The notes: generated by a model not told the origin, from the letters alone. DNA of 64,000 bases from Amycolatopsis sp. CA-126428 (GCF_002904335.1 NZ_PPHF01000187.1:142442-206441), one strand, 5' to 3'; positions 33,565-42,435 are shown, counted from the stretch's first letter. Program-made: numbers and translations.

Positions 33565-35022
33565 ATGGGCAACCGCACGGAGACCGGGGTCGTCATCGTC
33601 GGGACCGGGTTCTCCGGTCTCGGCATGGCGATCCAGCTGCTCGAAGAGGGCCGGGAGGACTTCGTCATCCTCGAGAAGGCCCACGACGTCGGCGGCACCT
33701 GGCGCGACAACAGCTACCCGGGCTGCGCCTGCGACATCCCGTCGCACATGTACTCGTTCTCCTTCGAGCAGAACCCGGGCTGGTCGCGGGCCTACTCGCC
33801 GCAGCCGGAGATCTGGCGCTACCTGCGCGAGGTCGCCGACAAGCACGACCTGCGCCGGTTCGTCCGGTTCGGCCAGGAGATGACCGGCGCCCGCTGGGAC
33901 GCCGAGGAGAACCGGTGGCACGTCGCCACGAGGGGCGGCGACGAGTTCACCGGTACCGCGCTGGTCGCCGGGGTCGGCGCGCTCCACCTGCCGATGATCC
34001 CGGAGCTGCCCGGGATCGAGAAGTTCGCGGGTCCGGCCTACCACTCCGCGCGGTGGCGGCACGACGTCGACCTCGCGGGAAAGAAGGTCGCGGTGATCGG
34101 CACCGGCGCCAGCGCGGTCCAGTTCGTGCCGAGGATCGCGCCCGAGGTGGCGGAGCTGACGCTGTTCCAGCGGACGCCGCCGTGGATCATGCCGAAGGCC
34201 GACCACGAGATGTCCGGCCGCACGCGGGCGCTGTTCAAAGCGTTCCCGCCGGCCCAGCGCGCCTACCGCACCCTGCTCTACTGGCTGCTCGAAGCGCGGG
34301 CGATCGGCTTCAACGGCCAGTCGTGGGTGATGAAGCTCGGGCAGCGGATCGCCAAGCGCACCATCGACCGCGCGATCGAGGACCCGCAGCTGCGGCGCAA
34401 GGTGACCCCGGACTACACGATGGGCTGCAAGCGCGTGCTCGTCTCCAACGACTACTACCCGGCACTGGCGCGCGCCAACGTCGACGTCGTCACCGAGGGC
34501 GTGCGGGAGGTCCGCGAGCACAGCATCGTCGACGCCGCGGGCGTCGAGCACGAAGCCGACGTCCTCATCTACGGCACCGGCTTCCACGTCACCGACGCCT
34601 TCGACGACCTGGAGATCGTCGGCCGCGACGGGCGCAACCTCGGCAAGGAGTGGGCGACCGAGGGGATGCGGACGCACCTCGGGATCACCGTCGCGGGGTT
34701 CCCGAACCTGTTCTTCCTGCTCGGCCCCAACACCGGCCTCGGGCACAACTCCGTCGTGTTCATGATCGAGGCGCAGATCTCCTACATCGCCGAGGCGCTG
34801 CGGCTGGCCGCCGGCCGGGCGATCGAGCCGAAGCCCGAAGTCCAGGAGCGGTTCAACACGCGGATCCAGCGCAAGCTCGCGAAGGGCATCTGGACCCGCG
34901 GCGGCTGCAAGAGCTGGTACCTGGACGCGAAGGGCGTCAACCGGACGATCTGGCCCGGCTTCACCTGGCGCTACTGGCTGGACACCCGGAAGGTGCGGCG
35001 CGAGGACTTCCAGGTCGGCTGA
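33565..35022 (+). CDS. Flavin-containing Baeyer-Villiger-type monooxygenase
   Basis: FAD- and NADPH-dependent enzyme, probably converting ketones to esters or lactones. The 485-residue protein has two Rossmann loops (GTGFSG 13-18 for FAD, GTGASA 179-184 for NADPH) with the Baeyer-Villiger fingerprint FxGxxxHxxxW at 154-164 between them. Length fits the class B monooxygenases, and KAHDVGGTWRDNSYPG is typical of the actinobacterial subgroup. The ATG at 33565 follows a good GGAGG site. TetR control is likely. A 48-base palindrome follows the stop. Confidence 0.93.
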   Translation: MGNRTETGVVIVGTGFSGLGMAIQLLEEGREDFVILEKAHDVGGTWRDNSYPGCACDIPSHMYSFSFEQNPGWSRAYSPQPEIWRYLREVADKHDLRRFVRFGQEMTGARWDAEENRWHVATRGGDEFTGTALVAGVGALHLPMIPELPGIEKFAGPAYHSARWRHDVDLAGKKVAVIGTGASAVQFVPRIAPEVAELTLFQRTPPWIMPKADHEMSGRTRALFKAFPPAQRAYRTLLYWLLEARAIGFNGQSWVMKLGQRIAKRTIDRAIEDPQLRRKVTPDYTMGCKRVLVSNDYYPALARANVDVVTEGVREVREHSIVDAAGVEHEADVLIYGTGFHVTDAFDDLEIVGRDGRNLGKEWATEGMRTHLGITVAGFPNLFFLLGPNTGLGHNSVVFMIEAQISYIAEALRLAAGRAIEPKPEVQERFNTRIQRKLAKGIWTRGGCKSWYLDAKGVNRTIWPGFTWRYWLDTRKVRREDFQVG

Positions 35023-35023
35023 G

Positions 35024-35071
35024 GGTCGTGAGTGTTTAGGCGGGTTCTAACCCGCCTAAACACTCACGACC
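35024..35071. repeat. Long palindromic hairpin, family member 1 (bidirectional terminator)
   Basis: A perfect 23-bp inverted repeat (35024-35046 with 35049-35071) around CT lies 1 base after the monooxygenase stop and 9 bases from the convergent XRE gene. Its ends (GGTCGTGAGTG) and centre (CGGGTTCTAACCCG) recur in the element at 45160-45205 while the arms between differ in a compensating way. Likely a bidirectional terminator and REP-like palindrome. Confidence 0.85.
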
Positions 35072-35080
35072 GCCGGGGGA

Positions 35081-35551
35081 TCAGCGGGAGGTGTAGCGGC
35101 GGAGGTGGGCGATCAGGTCGACGGTCGGCATCCGGCACAGCTCGGCCATCCGCTCGAGGGCGGGCAGGTCGAGGGCGATCTCGCCGCCGCCCTGCTCGCC
35201 GGCCTGCCGCAGGCGGTCCTCGGCCCACCGGCGCAGCGGCGACAGGTCGGGAGGGGCGTCGGCGACGACCTTGCGCAGGTCGACGCGGACCCGCCCGGGC
35301 TCGTCCAGGAACACCCGGCGGTGCACCTTGGCCAGCAGGTCCTGGGGCAGTTCGTCCATCGCGACGCACAGCTCGACCAGGCGCACGACGGAGCACTGTC
35401 TGGTGCCCAGCTCGTAGGTGGCCAGCGTCTGCAGCGAGATCTCGCTCTGCAAGTGCTGGTTCAGCTCCTTGCGCGTCCACCCTCGGCTGCGCCGGAGCTT
35501 GCGGAGCTCGTCTCCGAGGATCCGCTGGTACTCCTCAGCGTCGATCAGCAC
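35081..35551 (-). CDS. XRE-family regulator with BldD-like layout
   Basis: DNA-binding protein of about 156 residues. The N-terminal helix-turn-helix runs from EYQRILGDELRKLRRSRGW to the SLQTLATYELGTRQCSVVRLVEL segment, a pattern close to BldD (ATYERGxR-like), with a small C-terminal helical domain ending LIAHLRRYTSR. I chose the GTG at 35551, preceded by AGGGGA seven bases upstream; an in-frame start at 35590 would add 13 residues. Whether the C-terminal part binds c-di-GMP as in BldD cannot be said; the RxD-x8-RxxD signature is not evident. A GGDEF cyclase gene is 5 kb away. Confidence 0.8.
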   Translation of the reverse strand: MLIDAEEYQRILGDELRKLRRSRGWTRKELNQHLQSEISLQTLATYELGTRQCSVVRLVELCVAMDELPQDLLAKVHRRVFLDEPGRVRVDLRKVVADAPPDLSPLRRWAEDRLRQAGEQGGGEIALDLPALERMAELCRMPTVDLIAHLRRYTSR

Positions 35552-35731
35552 ATCAATGTCCCCTGCCGTGCGCTCCCGCGGCACCCGCACGGGCGTGATA
35601 ATTCCCGTGCAGGTGCACCCTCACGTGTATGTAAGTGCGCTGGCGCCCGGCCCTTACGCGATTTCGGGCATGTCTTTGATACCGATTGCGCGAGTTAGGC
35701 CGAATGGGTTAACGACGGCTCGCTCACCGGC

Positions 35732-37405
35732 TCAGTTCACGCAGGGAACGCCCTCGGCGGTGATCGGCTTTTCCTCGTCGGCCCCGGCCGGCGGGGGTGC
35801 GGCGGCCTGCGACGTCGCTCCCGGCGCACCGGCGCCCGAGCCCGCGTCGGAGGTCGTGCCCTGGTAGTCGGCGCCGAGGAACACCGTCACGTGGCCCGCG
35901 GCCACGCTCTTGTCCTCCTGGATCGTCGGCGAGCCGCCCAGGGCGGACGCGACGGCCTGGCCCTTGTCCTTGCCGCCCTTCGGCACCCAGATCACCGTGG
36001 TCTTGCGCGAGGTCGCGTTGGACGTTTCGCCGGAGGTGAAGCCCTTGCCTTCGAGGGTCTTGGCGACGCCCGCCGCGAGGCCGGTGCGCCCGGAAGCGTT
36101 CCGGACGTCGACCGTGGTCGCCTTGTTGGCGGGGTCGGCCTGCTGGGCGGGCGGAGCTGACTCGCCCGGCTGCGGCCCGGCGAGCCCCTGCACGAACTGC
36201 TTCACCGCGGTGGGGTCGACCTGGATGGCCGAGCCGTCTTCGGGGGTCTTGTAGTCGATGTTCTTCACCGGGATGGTGCGGAACTCGAGCTGGCCGCCGG
36301 TCAGGCCCTTCATCTGCTGGGCGAACCCGAAGATGTCCCAGTGCTGGCTGAGCACGACCGACTTCTTGATCGCGTCGATCAGGTCGTTGAGCTTGCCGGG
36401 GTTGGTCAGCGTGCCGGCCGAGAGCACCTTGCGGGCCATGCCGGCCATGAACACCTGCTGGCGCACGACGCGGTCGAGGTCGCCGTTCGGCAGGCCGTGG
36501 CGCTGCCGGACGAACTCGAGGGCTTCGACGCCGGAGATCGTGTGCTGGCCCTTGGTGAAGTTCGCGCCGGAGTACTCGTCCTTGACGTTGTTGTTCAGGC
36601 AGACGTCGACGCCGCCGACGGCCTTGGTGATCTCGCTGAAGCCGAGGAGGTTCACCGCGGCGTAGTTGTCGATGGTCGACCCGGTGAGGTTCTGGACGGT
36701 CTCGATCAGCTCGCGAGCCCCGGCCTGGTTGGCCTGGACGTCGAGCTCCTTCGGGTCGGTGACGCCCTTCTTCTGCAGGTCCTTGCGGGCCGTCAGCATC
36801 GCCCGCGCGTACGCCGAGTTGATCTTGTGCTTGCCGTAGCCGCCGGGGATGTCGACGTAGGTGTCTCGCGGCAGCGAGATCGCGACGGCCTTGCTGCCGT
36901 CGTTGGGGATGTGCACGAAGATCAGCGAGTCGGTGTTGAGCTCGCCGTCGGCGTCGCCGGCGCGCAGCTCGTCGAGCACCTCGCGCGGCAGCGGGTTGCC
37001 CTGGGCGTCGGTGCGGCTGTCGAGGCCGACCAGCAGGATGTCGCGGGCGCCGTCGGCGGGCTTCTCGCCACCGCCGCCGTCGCTGATCACGTTCGTGTAG
37101 TTGAGCCCGTTGACCAGGCCCTGCATGGCCGCCCAGGCGTACCCGGTCAGGCCCATCACCAGCAGCGAGACGACGGTCAGCGCGATCTTCGCGCCGCGGA
37201 AGGAGTTGCGGCCGGCGCGCGCGGCCGGGCGCGGCTGCGGACGGCGGGACGCCGGCGGCGCCGCACGGCGGGCATCCGCCGGCTCGCGACGCGGTGCCGG
37301 GCGGCGCGCCGGGTTGGCGCGCCGTGCGTCGTCGCGGCCTGGCTCGTCCTGCCAGGGCCGGGCGGGGCGACGGCCGCCTTGCCCGTTCCGAGGCGGGTGG
37401 TCCAC
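35732..37405 (-). CDS. LytR-CpsA-Psr (LCP) family wall glycopolymer ligase
   Basis: Membrane-anchored enzyme that attaches polymers such as arabinogalactan or teichoic-type chains to peptidoglycan. The 557-residue protein has an Arg/Pro-rich cytoplasmic N-terminus, one helix (about 74-96), and an LCP domain with DILLVGLDSR, DSLIFVHIP, SLPRDTYVDIPG and the phosphate-binding FVRQRHGLPNGDLDRVVRQQ. A LytR_C domain follows (VDVRNASGRTGLAAGVAKTLEGKGF). The tail is Ala/Pro-rich with a late cysteine. GTG start. The gene upstream, a membrane acyltransferase-like protein, fits an envelope role. Confidence 0.93.
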   Translation of the reverse strand: MDHPPRNGQGGRRPARPWQDEPGRDDARRANPARRPAPRREPADARRAAPPASRRPQPRPAARAGRNSFRGAKIALTVVSLLVMGLTGYAWAAMQGLVNGLNYTNVISDGGGGEKPADGARDILLVGLDSRTDAQGNPLPREVLDELRAGDADGELNTDSLIFVHIPNDGSKAVAISLPRDTYVDIPGGYGKHKINSAYARAMLTARKDLQKKGVTDPKELDVQANQAGARELIETVQNLTGSTIDNYAAVNLLGFSEITKAVGGVDVCLNNNVKDEYSGANFTKGQHTISGVEALEFVRQRHGLPNGDLDRVVRQQVFMAGMARKVLSAGTLTNPGKLNDLIDAIKKSVVLSQHWDIFGFAQQMKGLTGGQLEFRTIPVKNIDYKTPEDGSAIQVDPTAVKQFVQGLAGPQPGESAPPAQQADPANKATTVDVRNASGRTGLAAGVAKTLEGKGFTSGETSNATSRKTTVIWVPKGGKDKGQAVASALGGSPTIQEDKSVAAGHVTVFLGADYQGTTSDAGSGAGAPGATSQAAAPPPAGADEEKPITAEGVPCVN

Positions 37406-37549
37406 GCGGGCGACTCCTCACTCCATCGATCGGGTGGTGCTGAGGGATGGACGCATGGTGCCTCCCCCGGGTTGCCGTAGCGTTACACATCCCCCTGCGA
37501 ATGTGCTCCGCGCCACCCAGTTTCCCGCACGTTCGATGGTTTCGCCTGG

Positions 37550-39703
37550 TCAGGACGCCACGTTCGCCGGCGGTCGAACCGGGATGAGCGTCCCCGCGGC
37601 GGCCAGCAGGGCGAATGCGGCCGTCACCGCGTGGAGGGTGACGCCGAGGAAGCCGGGCGTGCTGCCGTCGGCGGCGAACAGCAGCGACGGCGCGCAGGCG
37701 AGCGCGGTGGCCAGCCACGTGCCGGTCGCCGCGCCGGCCCCGATCCGGATCGTGTGCAGCAGGAAGACCCCGAGCAGCAGGTGCACCAGGCTCTGGATCG
37801 GGTCGAGCCGCAGGCCGAGCAGGTCGGCGTCGGCGGCGACCCCGCCGAAGCGGGTCAGCGCGAAGCCGAACACGCCCAGCGTCGCGTAGCCGGTCCCGAG
37901 CCCGGCCGCGGCCCGGGTGAGCACCGCCGTCCGGCGGCCGGGGTGGTCGGCCGCGCGCGGCTCCCGGACGCCGTGGGTGTGCCGTTCGAACCACCAGAAG
38001 ACCAGCGTGGCGGGCACCGCGAGCAGCCCGACCGCGACCAGCGTGCGCGGGCGGATCAGCCAGCTGACCCCGTCGGCGATCCGGCCGGGCAGGTACACGA
38101 CGGCGACCAGCAGCAGCATCGCGGCGAGGAACGCCAGGTAGAGGCTCATCGGCGCGCGCAGGACGAACCGGCACGCGCGGGCGACGCCCGGCCGGTCGCC
38201 GAGCCTGGCGAGCGGGCGGGCCAGCAGCCCGAGCACGCCCAGCTGGACGAGGCCGAGCAGCAGCACGCCCCACGGCGGGGCGGAGAACGCGGCGGGCGCG
38301 CCCGGGCTGCCGAGCAGGACGGGTGGCCCGTCCCGCAGGACGCTCATCCCGGCGAGACCCGCGACCCCGGCCGCGGCGGCCGCGACGAGCAGCCGGCGCG
38401 CCGGGCGAACGCCGTCGGCGTGCGCGAACGCGAGCTGCTGGGCGAGCAGGGCGATGGCGAACGTCGCCACGTACCGCGGCAGCGGCGAACCGGACCAGCT
38501 CGCGGCCAGCTCGCCGCCGGCGATCAGGGCGAGCAGCCCCGCGGCCGCGGGCACCGGCGCCCGGCGGTGCAGGGCCAGCAGCGGGGGTGCGCACACGATC
38601 GTCAGCAGGTAGACGCCGAGCAGCCAGAGCGGGTGCAGCGCGATCCGCATCACCGTCGCCGTCGTCCCCGCCGGGCTGCCGAGCAGTTCGAGCGCGAGCG
38701 GCGTCAGCAGCGCGACGACCGCGAAGATCAACGCCGGGCGCAGCAGCGGGCTCGCGCGTTCGGCCAGGTAGTGGCGGTAGCCGCCGCCGGCTTGCTGCTC
38801 GGCGCGCCAGCCGGCCGCGTTGGCGTGGCCGCCGGCGAAGTAGATCAGCGGGGCGAGCTGGGCGAGCCAGGTGAGCGGCCACAGCGCCGTCTCGGCCCCC
38901 CCGGCCCAGTGCGCGAGCGCGGTCACGGACTCGCCGAGCAGCAGGACGACGACCCCGCCGGCGCCGAGCAGGGCCCACCGGCTGATCTCCGCGGGTGCGG
39001 CCGCGGGCACGGGCGCCCGCGGCACGCGGCGCGCCCGCAGCCAGCCGCGCAGCCGGAAGACCAGCAGGCAGGCGATCACCAGCACCCCGGCGACCATCGG
39101 GCCGATCGGGTCGCCGACCGGCGGGCCCCAGCGCTGGTGCCACGAGTTGACGACCAGCCCGGCCGAGTAGAAGGAGGCGACGACCCGGCAGGTGAGCGCC
39201 GAGTTCATCGGGTTGAGGTCGCAGGCGTGGTGCATGTCGTAGGCCAGGCGGTCGTCCAGGGCCTCGCGGACCTCGGGGCCGAGCGGGTGGCCCTTGCGGT
39301 CGGCGTACCGGAGCAGGTCGTAGCCGAGGTCGTGGGCCTTGCACGGCACGGCGTAATCCCACTTCGTGTTGTCGTCACCCCACGGCGTCGAGCAGCCGCC
39401 GTCGACGTGCACGGCGCGGACCGTGCCGTCGCGGGCCGGCAGCGCGCCCGGGGTGACGCCGCTGAGCGCGGTGAAGTCCTTCGGCAGCCGGGCGAGCGCG
39501 TCGGGGTGCGGACCGGGGTGGACCAGCGCCTCGACGGCGTTCTGCGCGGCCAGCACGTCACCGGTCGGCGGGCCCTGGTCCGGCGGGGCCGGCGGGCGCG
39601 AGGCGATCAGCCCGAACGCGAAGACGACCAGCAGGACCAGCAGCAGCCACCCGGACGTCGACCAGGGTCGGCGGGTGCGTGGCGAATCGGTCGGTGCCGG
39701 CAT
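37550..39703 (-). CDS. Phospholipase A2-domain/acyltransferase-3-like membrane fusion protein
   Basis: A 717-residue protein with an unusual layout. One helix (about 18-34) is followed by a likely extracytoplasmic domain (about 45-190) resembling prokaryotic phospholipase A2: PCKAHDLGYD has the catalytic His124-Asp125 pair, and cysteines 104, 121, 161 and 172 could form the two disulfides. After residue 200 come about ten membrane helices; YFAGGHANA and the RPALIF region resemble acyltransferase-3 proteins such as OatA. A final four-helix part (near 600-710) resembles DUF4383. It might release and re-use acyl chains at the membrane; that is inference. The ATG at 39703 gives a clean N-terminal anchor. 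Confidence 0.8.
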   Translation of the reverse strand: MPAPTDSPRTRRPWSTSGWLLLVLLVVFAFGLIASRPPAPPDQGPPTGDVLAAQNAVEALVHPGPHPDALARLPKDFTALSGVTPGALPARDGTVRAVHVDGGCSTPWGDDNTKWDYAVPCKAHDLGYDLLRYADRKGHPLGPEVREALDDRLAYDMHHACDLNPMNSALTCRVVASFYSAGLVVNSWHQRWGPPVGDPIGPMVAGVLVIACLLVFRLRGWLRARRVPRAPVPAAAPAEISRWALLGAGGVVVLLLGESVTALAHWAGGAETALWPLTWLAQLAPLIYFAGGHANAAGWRAEQQAGGGYRHYLAERASPLLRPALIFAVVALLTPLALELLGSPAGTTATVMRIALHPLWLLGVYLLTIVCAPPLLALHRRAPVPAAAGLLALIAGGELAASWSGSPLPRYVATFAIALLAQQLAFAHADGVRPARRLLVAAAAAGVAGLAGMSVLRDGPPVLLGSPGAPAAFSAPPWGVLLLGLVQLGVLGLLARPLARLGDRPGVARACRFVLRAPMSLYLAFLAAMLLLVAVVYLPGRIADGVSWLIRPRTLVAVGLLAVPATLVFWWFERHTHGVREPRAADHPGRRTAVLTRAAAGLGTGYATLGVFGFALTRFGGVAADADLLGLRLDPIQSLVHLLLGVFLLHTIRIGAGAATGTWLATALACAPSLLFAADGSTPGFLGVTLHAVTAAFALLAAAGTLIPVRPPANVAS

Positions 39704-39868
39704 GGGTTCAAGGGTGCCAGCCCCGCTCGGCGGCCGACATGGGGATAACCGCCGGGTTGCCCCGGGGGTTTGCCGCAGGCTGCCCGGACGGCTGCCCGTT
39801 CTTCCCTACCGCGGCGCGGACGTCCTGGTGAGACTGGGGAGAGGGGGCGCGGCGACCAGGAGGCAGCA

Positions 39869-40999
39869 GTGCGCTCGACCGAGCTCGCCGTGCCCGCGGA
39901 GAACACCGTGCGCGCACTGCGCCGGCTCGCCCCCGGCGCCCGGCTGCGCGAACCGCGCACGCCGGAGCTGCGGGTGCTGGCCGGTGCGCTGCGCGACTGC
40001 GCGCCGCCGGAGCTGGCCCGCGCCCACCCCGGGCCGGTCGCCCGGGCGGTGCTGGCCGCGCAGCTGCGGGCGCTGGACCGGGCGATGACCGGCTTCTTCG
40101 CGGCCGACGAAGGTGGCCGGGAGGCGGCTCGCCTGGTGCGGGCGGCCTTTTTCGGCAAGGTCCGGCAGGCACGGCCGCTGCTCGACCGGCTGCGCACCGA
40201 GCCGGGCTTGCGGACGGCGGCACTGGCCTGGGCGGACGTGCTCGGCCACCGGATCCTGGCGGGAGAGCTGCGCGGGGTCCGGGAGCGTCCCGGGGAAGAG
40301 GACGGCCGGCTGGCGGCGGAGCTGGCGGTGGCGGCGCTGTTGCCGCGCGCCGAGACCGGCGCGGGCGGGCGTGAGGTGCTCCTGCCGCCGGACGGTGCTG
40401 CGGGTGGGCCGGTGGGCGGTGGTTCGGCGCCGGGCTCCGGGCCGGTGGGCGTGCCGCCCGGCGGTGGTGCGGGGGATGCGACCGGGCCGCGGCCGGTGGG
40501 CGATGGTTCGCTGCGGGGCTCCCGGCCGGTGGGCGAGCCGCGAGACGGTGCGGGTGATGCGGCCGGCCCGCCGGGAGGCACGCCCGATCCGGGTGACCGT
40601 GGCTCCCCGCCTCCTGCCGCCGCGGCCGGCGGCAGCGTCTTCCTCGACGTCCGCTCGGTCCGCGTCACCGACCGCGGTTTCCGGGTCGACGTCCACGCCG
40701 ATCCCCCCGTCGAGCTGCTGCGCGACGGCGACGGCCTCACCCTCCGCGCCCTGTGGTGGAACGGCCTGGACCGGGTCGCCGACGACCTCGGCCACGAGTA
40801 CCTCCTGCTGGCCAGGGACCACGCCGGCACCGGGACGGTCCGGCACTGGTGCCACCCCCGTCCCGCGCCCGGCGCGGGCGCCCTGCGGCTCGAGTCCGCC
40901 GGCTACCGCGGTGAGCTGGTGCGGCTGGCCCCGGCCTCGGCCGGGACCTGCGCCGAGGTGCTCGTCAAGCTCGAGCTCACCGTCCGGCTGGGGGCGTGA
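39869..40999 (+). CDS. Hypothetical protein with Gly/Pro repeat linker
   Basis: A 376-residue cytoplasmic protein of unknown function. An N-terminal helical domain (about 1-170, rich in Arg, Ala and Leu) is joined to a C-terminal beta domain (about 255-376, SVFLDVRSVRVTDRGFRVDVH, HWCHPRPAPG) by a Gly/Pro linker made from a two-copy repeat. The GTG at 39869 has CCAGGAGG eight bases upstream and gives the best start. It is divergent from the PLA2 fusion gene. The two-domain design suggests an adaptor, but nothing proves it. Confidence 0.7.
   Translation: MRSTELAVPAENTVRALRRLAPGARLREPRTPELRVLAGALRDCAPPELARAHPGPVARAVLAAQLRALDRAMTGFFAADEGGREAARLVRAAFFGKVRQARPLLDRLRTEPGLRTAALAWADVLGHRILAGELRGVRERPGEEDGRLAAELAVAALLPRAETGAGGREVLLPPDGAAGGPVGGGSAPGSGPVGVPPGGGAGDATGPRPVGDGSLRGSRPVGEPRDGAGDAAGPPGGTPDPGDRGSPPPAAAAGGSVFLDVRSVRVTDRGFRVDVHADPPVELLRDGDGLTLRALWWNGLDRVADDLGHEYLLLARDHAGTGTVRHWCHPRPAPGAGALRLESAGYRGELVRLAPASAGTCAEVLVKLELTVRLGA
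40409..40573 (+). repeat. Two-copy direct repeat inside coding sequence
   Basis: An 84-base unit starting at 40409 is repeated imperfectly from 40493 (about 81 bases). It encodes two copies of a PVGxGS..GS.PVG.P..GAGDA pattern that makes the linker of the surrounding protein. Length keeps the reading frame, so copy number could vary between strains. Confidence 0.7.
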
Positions 41000-42419
41000 C
41001 CGTGTCCGGGGCGAAGCAGACCTGGTCGCGGCCGTTCTCCTTCGCCAGGTAGACCGCCGCGTCGGCGGACTGGAGGAGACGCTCGAGGGTGTCCCCGTGG
41101 CGGGGGTGGCGGGCCACGCCGATCGACGTCGTGCGGTCGGCGATGGTCGCCGGGTCGCCGCGCTTGTCCGTCGTCACCATGTGCAGCTTGGCGATCGCGA
41201 TGCGGATGCGCTCGGCGGCGTCCCACGTCGCCTCTTCGCCGATGTCCGGCAGCAGAACGAGGAATTCCTCGCCGCCGAAACGGCCGACCAAGTCGCTCGG
41301 CCTGGTCACGTCGTCGAGCGTTTGCGCAACGGTGCGCAGCACGTCGTCGCCCGCCGGATGTCCATAGGTGTCGTTAATCCACTTGAAGTGGTCCAGATCG
41401 ACCATCAGCAACGCCAGTTGATCACCCGATCGAGCGGTCCGTTCAAGAGCCCGTTCCGCCGCCTCTGACCAGCCACGCATGTTGAGAATGCCCGTTTTCG
41501 GGTCCGTCCGGACGTCGTTCTGGAGCTGATCGAGTTCCGCGAGGCGATTGAAGACCACGGTGACCACGGCCATCACTGCCACCATCGGCGGGACGGCGGC
41601 GAGCAGGATCGCGGTCACCGCGCCGAGGCCGATGGTGATCGCTTCGAGCATGTTGTCGGCCGGGCTGCCCAGCACGTTACGAACCGTGCGCCCGGCGGGG
41701 GATCCGAGCAGCAGGACCCCGCCCACGTACGCGATCTGGATCGCTTCGTAGATGGCTCCGGTGACGACGATGGTGCCGGACTCGCGGAGGAAGTCACCCC
41801 ACCCCGGCCGCCCGAGCAGGTGCGGCCCGAGCGCCGTGTAGGTGAGGTGGGCGAGTGCGCCGGCGAGGCCGTGCGTGATGGACGAAAATATGAAGTTGTG
41901 GGCCGGCCGCCGCGCGATGAACCAGTGCTGCAACCGGATGACGGCAATGACGAAAAGGATGAGCGGTACCGGCAGTATCATCGCGGCGGAAAACGTCCAC
42001 ACGGCGGTGAGGTCGATCAGCACCGTTTTGGTCCGGTCGCGTCGCCGTTCTTCCTGGCGCTGGGTCAGTTGAATGTGGACGGTGGCACCCGCGGCCAGAA
42101 TCGCGAAATTGATCCAGTCGTTTCCGGACGGAATCGGCGAACGTGCGAACGACACGGCGAGAACGGCCACCGCGACGGCCTCGGCCGCCAGCATGAAGGC
42201 GACCTGCACCGGACGGCGGCGCCAGAGCGCCCAGTTGCCCGGCCAGTACGCGTGGCGGACCCGGGCGGTCGCCGGTGCGCCACTGGTCGTGGTCGCGGGC
42301 GTACCTGTGGTCACGTCCGGTTCCGCGGCGCCGTGGTCTCGGGACGCGGCCGCCCGTGCCGCCTGGTCGCCGCCCGGTTCGCCCGGCGCGGCGGGGTCCC
42401 CGTCCGGTCCTGGATGCAA
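40977..42419 (-). CDS. Membrane diguanylate cyclase (GGDEF)
   Basis: Makes the second messenger c-di-GMP. The 480-residue protein has a disordered N-terminus, about six to eight membrane helices (about 72-295) and a cytoplasmic GGDEF domain with the active-site GGEEF at 382-386. The inhibitory I-site RxxD is at 373-376, five residues before, so product feedback is expected. No EAL domain is present. The start is TTG at 42419, backed by an exceptionally strong ribosome site. Its C-terminal codons overlap the end of the convergent hypothetical gene by 23 bases. In actinomycetes c-di-GMP acts through BldD-type proteins. Confidence 0.93.
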   Translation of the reverse strand: MHPGPDGDPAAPGEPGGDQAARAAASRDHGAAEPDVTTGTPATTTSGAPATARVRHAYWPGNWALWRRRPVQVAFMLAAEAVAVAVLAVSFARSPIPSGNDWINFAILAAGATVHIQLTQRQEERRRDRTKTVLIDLTAVWTFSAAMILPVPLILFVIAVIRLQHWFIARRPAHNFIFSSITHGLAGALAHLTYTALGPHLLGRPGWGDFLRESGTIVVTGAIYEAIQIAYVGGVLLLGSPAGRTVRNVLGSPADNMLEAITIGLGAVTAILLAAVPPMVAVMAVVTVVFNRLAELDQLQNDVRTDPKTGILNMRGWSEAAERALERTARSGDQLALLMVDLDHFKWINDTYGHPAGDDVLRTVAQTLDDVTRPSDLVGRFGGEEFLVLLPDIGEEATWDAAERIRIAIAKLHMVTTDKRGDPATIADRTTSIGVARHPRHGDTLERLLQSADAAVYLAKENGRDQVCFAPDTVTPPAGR

Positions 42420-42423
42420 TTGG

Positions 42424-42435
42424 TCACCTCCTTTC
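42424..42435 (-). promoter_or_regulatory. Full-length Shine-Dalgarno site of the GGDEF gene
   Basis: On the minus strand GAAAGGAGGTGA is complementary to the whole 12-base 3' end of 16S rRNA known in actinobacteria. It ends 4 bases before a weak TTG start codon, so it decides that start and should compensate for it. Confidence 0.85.

Noticed and set aside
35724..39362. Very long minus-strand open frame of about 1200 codons rich in Arg, Pro and Gly
   Set aside because: It is the shifted frame of the LCP and PLA2-fusion genes; composition is typical of out-of-frame high-GC DNA and no domain is visible.
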